From contig CALBET010000044.1 of NCBI GenBank assembly GCA_937888665.1, forward strand, positions 1-12,726: a stretch of DNA of 12,726 nucleotides, read 5' to 3'. The position numbers and the translations under genes are program-made. The notes beneath the pieces are model-generated. The model had not been told where the DNA came from. It ran no database searches and was given only the letters and a program-made list of their open reading frames with translations. Each line of letters begins with the position of its first letter. Position 1 is the first letter of the stretch. The DNA comes from an uncultured Acidobacteriota bacterium (GTDB lineage: Bacteria > Acidobacteriota > Vicinamibacteria > Vicinamibacterales > UBA8438). Shown here in pieces: positions 1 to 6,198 of the stretch.

Positions 1-117
1 GCCAGCGACTACCGCGTGTCGTCCGTGGTGCTGGGTATCGTCAGGAGCCTCCCGTTCCGGGAACGAAGTCTCGTGGTCAGCGGGCCCGAGGCGACCGTGG
101 CTGCCGTCGGCCGGTGA
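1..117 (+). CDS. C-terminal end of a DUF1592/DUF1585-family protein (5' part outside window)
   Basis: Only the last 38 codons are visible, ending in TGA at 115-117. The tail reads SDYRVSSVVLGIVRSLPFRE, which matches the usual C-terminal signature of DUF1585, the last domain of the large DUF1587/1592/1595/1588/1585 proteins (typical form YRFSSLVLGIVKSxPFQ, from memory). Those proteins are large and exported, and their genes lie directly upstream of DUF1552 genes in Planctomycetota and Acidobacteriota; the same order is seen here with 70 bases between the genes. Their biochemical role is not established. The call rests on a short stretch plus context, so the family is likely but the rest of the architecture cannot be seen. 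Confidence 0.72.
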   Translation, partial: ASDYRVSSVVLGIVRSLPFRERSLVVSGPEATVAAVGR

Positions 118-176
118 GGCGGGATGAACGCCGGCGGGGCGCTCGCATGGGCGCACCTGTCGGAGATCGGATAGTC

Positions 177-181
177 AGGAG
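177..181 (+). promoter_or_regulatory. Ribosome binding site of the DUF1552 gene
   Basis: AGGAG lies 6 bases before the ATG at 188. It supports 188 as the start over the in-frame ATG at 203, which has no comparable site. An out-of-frame ATG at 183 runs straight into a stop. Confidence 0.6.
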
Positions 182-187
182 AATGTC

Positions 188-1531
188 ATGATCATCACCA
201 AGATGGCGCTGCCCCGGCGGACCTTCCTGCGCGGCGCGGGGGCGACCTTGGCGTTGCCGCTGCTGGATGCGATGGTGCCCGCGCTGTCGCTGGGTTCGAC
301 GGCCAGGGCCGCCGGCGCCGCCGTCAAGCGGCTCGGGTTCGTCTACGCGCCGAACGGCACCTATTTGCCGAATTTTCATCCCAAGACCGTCGGTACCGGC
401 TTCGAGATGACTCCGGTGCTGCAGTCGCTCGAGCCGTTCCGCGACGAGATGGTCGTGGTGAGCGGGCTGAGCAACAAGGGGGCCGAGACCCAGAGTGAAG
501 GCGGTGGGGTCCACACCCGGGTGCACACCGCCTGGCTGAGCGGCACCCGTCCGAAGAAGACCGAGGGCGCCGACATCGAGGCCGGAATCTCCATCGACCA
601 GATCGCCGCCTCCGAAATTGGCCAGGACACGCCGCTGAATTCGCTGCAACTGTCGCTGGACCACGAGAACATCGTGGGCAGCTGCGAGAACGGCTACAGC
701 TGCGTGTATCAGCACACGTATTCCTGGAAGACGCCCACGACGCCGATGCCGATGGAGAGCAACCCGCGCGCGGTGTTCGAGCGGATGTTCGGCGAGGGCG
801 GCACCGCTGACGAGCGCGCGGCGCGTCTCGACGCGGACCGGAGCGTGCTGGACCTGGCGATGGAGGATATGGCCCGGTTGCAGCGCCGCCTGGGTGTGCG
901 TGACCGCGTCATGGTCGACGAGTACCTGGGGGCGGTGCGCGACGTCGAGCAGCGGATCCAGCGCGCCGAACAGCAGAGCCGCACTTCACCGATGCCGATC
1001 GCCGACCCTCCGGTGGGGGTGCCGGACTCGTTCGACGACCACGCCAAGTTGATGTTCGATTTGAAGCTGCTGGCGTTCCAGGCCGATGTCACCCGGGTTG
1101 TCGCGTTCCAGATGTCGCGCGAATTGAACGGCCGTTCCTATCCCTGGATCGGGGTGCCTGAAGGGCACCATGCAGTGTCCCATCATCAGATGGATCCGGA
1201 AAAGATCGCGCAGGGGGCAAAGATCAACGCGTATCACATGTCGCTCTTCGCGGGCTTCGTGCAGAAAATGCGCGACACGCCAGACGGCGACGGGTCGCTG
1301 TTGGATCACACCCTGCTGCTCTACGGCACCGGTATGGGCGACAGCGACCACCACACACCCGTTGACCTGCCGGCCGTGCTCGTGGGCGGTGGCGGCGCCA
1401 TCAAGCGGGGACGCCACATTCGCTACCCGCTGCACACCCCGTTCACCAACCTAGGGTTGACCCTGCTGCACAAGGTTGGGGTGGAACGAGAACAGGTCGC
1501 CGATTCCACCGGCCTGTTGACCGATCTGTAG
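188..1531 (+). CDS. DUF1552 domain protein, Tat-exported
   Basis: A 447-residue protein of the DUF1552 family, of unknown biochemical function and related in layout to exported DUF1501-like/sulfatase-like proteins. The N-terminus carries a twin-arginine leader (R10-R11 in PRRTFLRGAG, hydrophobic stretch to about residue 32, likely cleavage after ARA near residue 41), so it should be exported folded. The following KRLGFVYAPNGTYLPNF, the late segment GTGMGDSDHHTPVDLPAVLV and the end DSTGLLTDL agree with the family as I know it (YxPNG opening, HDxxDLPxLLxGG, GDSTGxL ending), and the length is normal. It lies 70 bases after the DUF1592/DUF1585 gene, so the two are probably co-transcribed. The pair is common in Planctomycetota and Acidobacteriota, and a joint envelope role is an inference. 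No truncation is seen. Confidence 0.9.
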   Translation: MIITKMALPRRTFLRGAGATLALPLLDAMVPALSLGSTARAAGAAVKRLGFVYAPNGTYLPNFHPKTVGTGFEMTPVLQSLEPFRDEMVVVSGLSNKGAETQSEGGGVHTRVHTAWLSGTRPKKTEGADIEAGISIDQIAASEIGQDTPLNSLQLSLDHENIVGSCENGYSCVYQHTYSWKTPTTPMPMESNPRAVFERMFGEGGTADERAARLDADRSVLDLAMEDMARLQRRLGVRDRVMVDEYLGAVRDVEQRIQRAEQQSRTSPMPIADPPVGVPDSFDDHAKLMFDLKLLAFQADVTRVVAFQMSRELNGRSYPWIGVPEGHHAVSHHQMDPEKIAQGAKINAYHMSLFAGFVQKMRDTPDGDGSLLDHTLLLYGTGMGDSDHHTPVDLPAVLVGGGGAIKRGRHIRYPLHTPFTNLGLTLLHKVGVEREQVADSTGLLTDL

Positions 1532-1534
1532 CCA

Positions 1535-1567
1535 GCCTTCGCCAAGGCTTCGGCGGGCAGGCCCGTC
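1535..1567 (-). repeat. REP-like element, left arm of an inverted pair
   Basis: Thirty-three bases starting 4 bases after the DUF1552 stop. They are the reverse complement of 1659-1691 except at three positions. In RNA the pairing would be 30 Watson-Crick pairs, two G-U wobbles (1560:1666 and 1566:1660) and one A-C mismatch (1544:1682). Such a hairpin could also act as a transcript-end stabiliser or attenuator, but there is no T-run, so a classical terminator is not supported. Confidence 0.75.
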
Positions 1568-1568
1568 T

Positions 1569-1593
1569 GGGGGCGGGCGGCGGCGGGGTGGGG
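1569..1593 (+). other. G-rich tract with a possible G-quadruplex pattern
   Basis: Runs of 5, 3, 4 and 4 guanines at 1569-1573, 1575-1577, 1585-1588 and 1590-1593 are separated by loops of 1, 7 and 1 bases, which fits the G3+N1-7 pattern. Further G runs follow at 1608-1620. The tract is the spacer between the arms of the inverted repeat. In a GC-rich genome such a pattern can occur by chance. Confidence 0.4.
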
Positions 1594-1658
1594 CAATAGT
1601 CCGGTCAGGGGGCGGGGCGGACAAGCAGATGGATCGGCCGGCGATGGCAAGATGTAAA

Positions 1659-1694
1659 GGCGGGCTTGCCCGCCGAAGCCTCGGCGAAGGCGGG
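1659..1694 (+). repeat. REP-like element, right arm of an inverted pair
   Basis: The right arm (pairing part 1659-1691) has two small palindromes of its own: GCGGGC/GCCCGC with a TT loop at 1660-1673, and GCCGA/TCGGC around AGCC at 1672-1685. It ends immediately before the ribosome binding site of the ankyrin gene, so folding of the pair in mRNA would put a stem right beside that site. A 19-base piece (1677-1695) recurs exactly at 7271-7289, showing that the sequence is dispersed. Confidence 0.75.
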
Positions 1695-1697
1695 AGA
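1692..1697 (+). promoter_or_regulatory. Ribosome binding site of the ankyrin gene
   Basis: GGGAGA lies 7 bases before ATG 1705. This favours 1705 over an upstream in-frame ATG at 1666, which lies inside the repeat element and would add 13 residues in front of the signal peptide. Confidence 0.55.
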
Positions 1698-1704
1698 AAA
1701 CCAC

Positions 1705-3363
1705 ATGCGTATGAATCAGAGACTCAGGCGTCTGACGACCACGGCCACGGTCCTGGCCTTCACGGCCGCCGTCTCGGCCCATGCCGCCGATACTCCGCTC
1801 CTCGACGCGGCGAAGGCGTCCGATATCGAGGCGGTTCGGGTGGCCCTGCGCGTGGCGGCTGACGTCAACGCCAGCGAAGCGGACGGCATGACGGCGTTGC
1901 ACTGGGCCGTGCAGCGGGATGCCGAGGCGATCACGCAACTGCTGCTCGATGCCGGCGCCGATGTCGCCGCGGTGAACCGGTATGACGTGGCGCCGCTTGC
2001 GCTCGCCACCACGAATGGGAGCGCCGCCATCGTCGCCCGTCTGCTGTCGGCGGGAGCCGACCCGAACCGGCGTCTCCCCGGCGGAGAAACGGCTTTGATG
2101 ACAGCGGCGCGCACCGGCAATGTCGAGTCGATTCAGGTGCTGCTGGGCGCCGGCGCCGACCCGAACGCGTTCGAAGAGAACCGTGGGCAAACGGCGTTGA
2201 TGTGGGCGGCGGCCGAGAACAATGCGGCGGCCATCACCGCGCTGGTCGAGGGAGGCGCGGACGTCAGCGCCCGGACACGCGACGCGCAGGCCGCCGACAC
2301 CCGTGGCGCCTTTTCGAAGGCCGTGGGCCTGACGAAATCGACCAACACCGGTCCTTCGTTCACCGCGTATCTGTTCGCGGTCCAGCTGGGGCAGGCGGAC
2401 GCCGTGCAGGCACTGCTTGAGGCGGGCGCCGACATCGACGACACGTTCCCCGACGGCACCAGCGCGCTGGTACTGGCGGCCATCAACGGTCAGTGGGAGC
2501 TCGGGGTCTCGTTGATCAAACGCGGCGCCGACGTGCATGCCGACGAGCAAGGATGGAACGCACTGCACCAGGCTATCCGGCTCCGCCGCACCAACATCGG
2601 CCACCTGCCCCCGCCTGAGGGGAAGGGGACCCTGAGCAGTCTCGACTTCATCAACGCCTTGATTGCGGCCGGTGTCGACGTCAACGCGCCGATGATGGCC
2701 GACTTCCGCGATGGGTATCGCAACCGGCTGAATCGTATCGGCGCGACCCCGTTTCTGTTGGCGTCGAAGAACGTCGACACGGAGATCATGCGTGTGCTGC
2801 TGGACGCGGGCGCCGACCCGATGATCTCGAACGCCGATCTGACAACCCCGTTGATGGTGGCCGCCGGTGTCGACATGTGGAATCCCGGCGAGGATGGCGG
2901 CGCCACCACCGAGCATGAGCCGGAGGCGCTCGAGGCGGTGAAGATGTTGGTCGCGCTGGGCAACGATGTTCGCGCGGTCAACGATCGTGGCGAGACCGCC
3001 CTGCACGGCGCCGCGTATCGTGGCGCGCCTACGGTCGCCACCTACTTGGTCGAGCAAGGCGCCGAGCTCGATGTGAGAAGCAAGCAAGGATGGACCCCCT
3101 GGACGATCGCGAACGGCGTGTTTTACTCGCTGTTCTACAAGGAGCAGCCGGCAACCGCCGCCGCGCTCGCCTCACTGATGGCCGACCGCGGCCTGTCGAC
3201 CGACGGCATGGCCGACGAGTTGCGCACCTGTTTCGACTGTGGCCGAAACGTCGGTTCGGCGCGCGATGCCGAGGGGAAACGGGTGGCGCAGCCGACACCC
3301 GACCGGGTGCCAGGTCAGGACGACGCCGAGCCGGAAGCGGTGCCGCAAGCGGCGCCGCAGTAG
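1705..3363 (+). CDS. Sec-exported ankyrin-repeat protein
   Basis: A 552-residue protein, probably periplasmic or envelope-bound, that likely binds protein partners through ankyrin repeats. Residues 1-27 form a signal peptide (basic start MRMNQRLRRL, hydrophobic TTATVLAFTAAV, likely cleavage SAHA/ADT). About eleven repeats follow from residue 29 to about 470, seen as recurring xTALxxAAxxGxxxxxxxLLxAGADxN units (for example residues 61-90, 94-123, 127-156, 217-247, 251-280, 346-375 and 429-458). Two repeats carry insertions: residues 190-216, and a Pro/Gly-rich loop near 300-308. Residues 500-520 hold a CFDCGR motif, and the tail (528-552) is acidic and rich in Pro, Gln and Ala. It follows the DUF1552 gene by 173 bases. 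ATG 1711 is an alternative start. The family is certain; the function is unknown. Confidence 0.88.
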   Translation: MRMNQRLRRLTTTATVLAFTAAVSAHAADTPLLDAAKASDIEAVRVALRVAADVNASEADGMTALHWAVQRDAEAITQLLLDAGADVAAVNRYDVAPLALATTNGSAAIVARLLSAGADPNRRLPGGETALMTAARTGNVESIQVLLGAGADPNAFEENRGQTALMWAAAENNAAAITALVEGGADVSARTRDAQAADTRGAFSKAVGLTKSTNTGPSFTAYLFAVQLGQADAVQALLEAGADIDDTFPDGTSALVLAAINGQWELGVSLIKRGADVHADEQGWNALHQAIRLRRTNIGHLPPPEGKGTLSSLDFINALIAAGVDVNAPMMADFRDGYRNRLNRIGATPFLLASKNVDTEIMRVLLDAGADPMISNADLTTPLMVAAGVDMWNPGEDGGATTEHEPEALEAVKMLVALGNDVRAVNDRGETALHGAAYRGAPTVATYLVEQGAELDVRSKQGWTPWTIANGVFYSLFYKEQPATAAALASLMADRGLSTDGMADELRTCFDCGRNVGSARDAEGKRVAQPTPDRVPGQDDAEPEAVPQAAPQ

Positions 3364-3412
3364 TAGTCGTCGTCGAGGCGAGACTCGATCGGGGCGTAGC
3401 CCAGTTCTTGCG

Positions 3413-3883
3413 CTACTGGTCCGGCGGCGCCGTGACCAGGATCTGTTCCAGCGCATCAAGGGTGGGGGGAAGCTCGGTCGGGCCCGAGGGCATGCCGTTC
3501 GCTGAGAGGAGGAAGCTGATGATGTCGATGACCACCTGCGGCATCAGCGAGTCTGGGTTCTGCTGCGGCATCGTCGTGCCAATCGTCACGAAGAGGTCGG
3601 CGAGTGGGCCGTCTTCCCACTTGGCCGTGAAGATGGAGCCCAGCAGGGCCGGGGCTCCGATTTCGCTCCCCCCTCCCTGCAGGTCGTCACGGTGACAGTA
3701 GCCGCACATGTCCTTGTACTGCTCCTGGCCACGTCGTGCCTGCGCCTCGGTATAGACGCCGTCCCACACGGTACGAGTCTGCGCGGCAACCGGGACTGGC
3801 GCGAGCGCGACCATCGTCAGCACGGTTGCGACGACGCCGCGTGCCAGGCTACGGACCGCGGGCTTCGCATCTCGGGTGCTCAT
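3413..3883 (-). CDS. Exported monohaem cytochrome c
   Basis: A 156-residue c-type cytochrome, probably a soluble or anchored periplasmic electron carrier. A signal peptide covers residues 1-35 (hydrophobic GVVATVLTMVALAPVPVAA, cleavage before QTRTVW). One haem site CGYCH is at residues 60-64, and M105 in IGTTMPQQ is the likely axial ligand. The layout (VYTEAQARRG before the haem, HRDDLQGGG after it, APALLG, then FLLSANGMPSG) is that of a class I cytochrome of the small dehydrogenase-partner type. The start at 3883 is chosen because the signal peptide begins there; the frame stays open upstream but would run into the CapA gene, and no clear ribosome binding site is visible. It starts 26 bases after the CapA stop, so the two are probably one operon, and it converges on the ankyrin gene 49 bases away. 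Confidence 0.88.
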   Translation of the reverse strand: MSTRDAKPAVRSLARGVVATVLTMVALAPVPVAAQTRTVWDGVYTEAQARRGQEQYKDMCGYCHRDDLQGGGSEIGAPALLGSIFTAKWEDGPLADLFVTIGTTMPQQNPDSLMPQVVIDIISFLLSANGMPSGPTELPPTLDALEQILVTAPPDQ

Positions 3884-3909
3884 GGGTTGCGTTGTTTCGC
3901 AGGCGGCCG

Positions 3910-5289
3910 TCACGGCCGGATCACGCCGATGTCGCCCTCGATGGTGATAGTCGTCCCATAGGGCGCCGACAGCTCCTGAAGGCGCGCCAGAATACGCTGC
4001 GCCGTCTCGGGTGGAGCCACTCGCGGTATGCCTCGGTGAGCCATCCGCTCCGCCGCGTAGCGCAGCTCGACGGGATGCAGCCGCACCTCGTCCAAGCGGC
4101 CGCCGCGGTATTCGCTGATGGCGATGAAGCTCTCGTATTTGGCAGGGAATGGGCACCCGTCGCAGGCGTCACGTTGCAAGTCACCCAGTCCCGACAGCCC
4201 GTCCACGTCCCGCTGGCGGACGAACTCGCCGAGCCCGTAGAAGATCGGCCGGTTCTTGTAGATCTCGATACCACGCACCACATGGACCCCGGTCCCCTGG
4301 AACGCGTCTGCCCCCGCGTCTATGGCTGCCCGCGCGAACTCCTCGAGGTAATTCGCCACGCTCGGGTTCGTATCGAGATGCTCCGCTTCCGGGATGCCGG
4401 CGCCGCGATACCCGCCACGCGTGTCGCGGAAGTGATGCGAGTGCATGGCGACGGTCAGGAAGTCCGACCGCATCTTGCCTTCCCGGACCGCCGCCAGGAG
4501 ATCCCGGAGGTCGCGCTGATTCATCTCGAACGCGTAATACGGGTCAGTCTCGCCGGCCGGCGCCTTCCGGAACTGCTCACCCAGGACTTGGATATGGTCG
4601 TCGCTGTTGGCGCCGCGCGCGTAGAATCCCGTGCCGTTCGGGAAGTTGTCGCGGAGGGTCCGCACCGCTTCCCAGGACTGGGCCGGCGTCATGAAGAAGC
4701 GTGTGACATCCAGCGTGCTGTAGCCGCCGACACCAGGCCACTCTCCGCGAGCCGGTCTGGCTGGGAGCGTCCCGGTGGCGGTCGTCGCGACCATCCCGAC
4801 CCGTCCGGCGTCCGCCGTGTAGAACCTGGCCGCGCGGGCCGCCGCGTAGGTGTTGCCGACGCCGGCGTACTGCACACCGACGCGGTCGAGATGCGCGCTC
4901 GTTTCCGCCAGACCCTCTGGGCCGAAGTCGTTGCCGTGGTTGTTGGGCCGCGCCACGAGGTCGAACCCCATGTCCTTCAGACTGTCGGCGGCGCTCGGCT
5001 CGGCGCCGTGCCCACCCATCCGCGACCCCGCGAAAGTGCGGCCGTCCACGATGATGCCTTCGAGGTTGCCGGTCGTCACGTCGGCGCCCCGAAGCAGCCC
5101 GACCACCGATGCGAACGATGGGTCGCGCATCATGTGGCCGAGGTCGTGGGCGTAGATCAGGTCGCCCACGGTGGCGAGGGTGAACCCGTCCTGGACCGTG
5201 GTGGATACCTCCAGGTCCTGCTGCATCCAGGCGCTCGTGGTGAGCCCTAGCGTCATGAGGGTTGCCAGCACCGTGCGGCGATTGAACAT
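3910..5289 (-). CDS. CapA-family protein (metallophosphatase-like)
   Basis: A 459-residue CapA/PGA_cap protein. The family's founder acts in poly-gamma-glutamate capsule synthesis, but most members are of unknown role and have a metallophosphoesterase-like fold. Motifs in order: GDL (42-44), GNLE (74-77), a short MGFDLVARPNNHGNDFG region with the family's NNHxxD (116-121), AMHSHHF (281-287), the GxHVVRGIEIY segment (333-344) and YGLGEF (351-356). The N-terminus (FNRRTVLATLMTLGLTTSA) looks like a cleaved leader with paired arginines, so export is likely, possibly by Tat. No other capsule gene (CapB or CapC) is present, so a direct capsule role is not supported. The next gene on this strand is a cytochrome c. 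A ribosome site is weak (GGAG about 10 bases upstream). Confidence 0.85.
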   Translation of the reverse strand: MFNRRTVLATLMTLGLTTSAWMQQDLEVSTTVQDGFTLATVGDLIYAHDLGHMMRDPSFASVVGLLRGADVTTGNLEGIIVDGRTFAGSRMGGHGAEPSAADSLKDMGFDLVARPNNHGNDFGPEGLAETSAHLDRVGVQYAGVGNTYAAARAARFYTADAGRVGMVATTATGTLPARPARGEWPGVGGYSTLDVTRFFMTPAQSWEAVRTLRDNFPNGTGFYARGANSDDHIQVLGEQFRKAPAGETDPYYAFEMNQRDLRDLLAAVREGKMRSDFLTVAMHSHHFRDTRGGYRGAGIPEAEHLDTNPSVANYLEEFARAAIDAGADAFQGTGVHVVRGIEIYKNRPIFYGLGEFVRQRDVDGLSGLGDLQRDACDGCPFPAKYESFIAISEYRGGRLDEVRLHPVELRYAAERMAHRGIPRVAPPETAQRILARLQELSAPYGTTITIEGDIGVIRP

Positions 5290-5321
5290 GGGATGCCTGC
5301 TCCAGAAGCGCGAGTGACGGC

Positions 5322-5327
5322 ATCATA
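5322..5327 (-). promoter_or_regulatory. Possible -10 box for the CapA gene
   Basis: Reads TATGAT on the minus strand, 32 bases before the ATG at 5289. No convincing -35 box is seen 16-18 bases upstream, so this is tentative. An identical hexamer faces the other way at 5397-5402 in the same divergent region. Confidence 0.28.
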
Positions 5328-5372
5328 GCGCGACCGGACGAGTCGCGCCATGTGGACGAGGCGTACGGTTTC

Positions 5373-5402
5373 GAGACACCGTCGCGGGTCGGTGGGTATG
5401 AT
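5373..5402 (+). promoter_or_regulatory. Possible sigma70-type promoter for the 5431 gene
   Basis: GAGACA (5373-5378, 4 of 6 to TTGACA) and TATGAT (5397-5402, 5 of 6 to TATAAT) are 18 bases apart. Transcription would begin near 5409, about 20 bases before ATG 5431. This argues against the in-frame ATG at 5350. Assigned by eye only. Confidence 0.35.
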
Positions 5403-5430
5403 CTACTGGAGCGGTCAACCCGGAGATGCC

Positions 5431-5964
5431 ATGGAGCACTTGAGAGAGCTACTCGCCTCCGATCATCGCCAGACCCTGGAGTTCTTCGCGGTCAACCTGC
5501 GCGATGTCTGTGATTCGCCGGTCGATCGCGAGGAGCTGCTCTACAACGCGAGCGTGCTCGCCCACTACGCACAGACCTCAACCCAGGCGACTCACGAGTT
5601 TCCGACGCCGAGGAACCTCAGCGACGTCTTCGACCACTTTGTGCTCGACACGACGTTGAGGCACGACGGTCCGATGATGGAAGAGGCGGGTGCACAGTGC
5701 CTCCTTCTTGCCGGGTTCTTCGAGCGTCAGATGCGCCGGCGGCACAACATCCGTTGGTATGCCGAGGTGGGTGCCACGTGTTTCAGGCGAGCCGCCGCTC
5801 GAGAGCAGTCGTCACGCAAGGCCCGTTTGCTCGAGACGCTCGCCGCGAGCTTCGAGTCTTGGCGGCAACGCCACGAGCGACTCGGCCTCACCTTCCGCGA
5901 TATGCGCTATCTACTGGCGCCGCCACCGCCTCCCGCGCCGGGCGGCGGTGCGCGGTCAAGATGA
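5431..5964 (+). CDS. Conserved-looking hypothetical protein, cytoplasmic
   Basis: I do not recognise this 177-residue protein. It has no signal peptide or membrane segment and looks largely helical. Two parts look conserved by composition: FFAVNLRDVC...LYNASVLAHYAQTS (19-50), and the central EEAGAQCLLLAGFFERQMRRRHNIRWYAEVGATCFRRAA (84-122), which mixes a hydrophobic helix with a strongly basic RRRH stretch. The C-terminus ends in a proline run (PPPPPAP) and GGGARSR, a low-complexity tail. ATG 5431 is preferred because GGAG lies 5 bases upstream and a promoter-like sequence overlaps the longer alternative from 5350 (27 more residues). It is transcribed away from the CapA gene and is followed by a PagL-like gene, with no clear link to either. 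RNA binding or a regulatory partner role would be guesses. Confidence 0.7.
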   Translation: MEHLRELLASDHRQTLEFFAVNLRDVCDSPVDREELLYNASVLAHYAQTSTQATHEFPTPRNLSDVFDHFVLDTTLRHDGPMMEEAGAQCLLLAGFFERQMRRRHNIRWYAEVGATCFRRAAAREQSSRKARLLETLAASFESWRQRHERLGLTFRDMRYLLAPPPPPAPGGGARSR

Positions 5965-6113
5965 CGGCCGGACGGGCACCAGAACGAAGAATGCTCGCGG
6001 CCTTGAGGTCAGGCGATCGCGATGAGGTCCGGCGCAGAGGCTGGGTCGACATCGCTGGTGGCGAGGCGCGGTGTCACCAACCGGAGCCACGTGTCTGGTG
6101 CGATATGGCTTGA
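5961..6113 (+). CDS. Doubtful small ORF overlapping the previous stop
   Basis: ATG 5961 overlaps the TGA of the preceding gene as ATGA and opens 50 codons (MTAGRAPERRMLAALRSGD...VWCDMA), ending at 6113. Such an overlap is typical of translational coupling, which is the only reason to list it. The peptide is rich in Arg, Ala and Gly, has no recognisable domain or signal, and has no ribosome binding site of its own. It may equally be chance in GC-rich DNA. The remaining bases up to 6198 hold nothing I can support. Confidence 0.15.
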   Translation: MTAGRAPERRMLAALRSGDRDEVRRRGWVDIAGGEARCHQPEPRVWCDMA

Positions 6114-6184
6114 ATTGTCGCCAGAATCAGGTGTACAACCGTCCTCCGGCGTTGCTCGCGAACGTCCTCAGCCGGCCAGGAAGG

Positions 6185-6191
6185 GTGGAGG
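6185..6191 (+). promoter_or_regulatory. Ribosome binding site of the PagL-like gene
   Basis: GTGGAGG lies 7 bases before ATG 6199 and fixes the start there; the frame is open from 6022, but the extra 59 residues would precede a normal signal peptide. Confidence 0.6.
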
Positions 6192-6198
6192 TTCGCGT

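Noticed and set aside
1423..3087. 554-codon ORF on the minus strand opposite the ankyrin gene
   Set aside because: Its regular pattern mirrors the ankyrin repeats on the other strand, and it has no domain, leader or ribosome site. The plus-strand reading is a clear protein family.
3396..3416. GTAGC ... GCTAC hairpin between the converging ankyrin and cytochrome genes
   Set aside because: A 5-base stem with an 11-base loop and no T-run; too weak to call a terminator.
3736..5250. 504-codon ORF on the plus strand opposite the CapA gene
   Set aside because: Antisense to a well-motivated CapA protein with full motifs; composition is Arg/Pro/Val-rich without a recognisable domain.
5350..5430. Upstream ATG that would add 27 residues to the 177-residue protein
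   Set aside because: It lies before a promoter-like sequence and has no ribosome site, while GGAG precedes ATG 5431.
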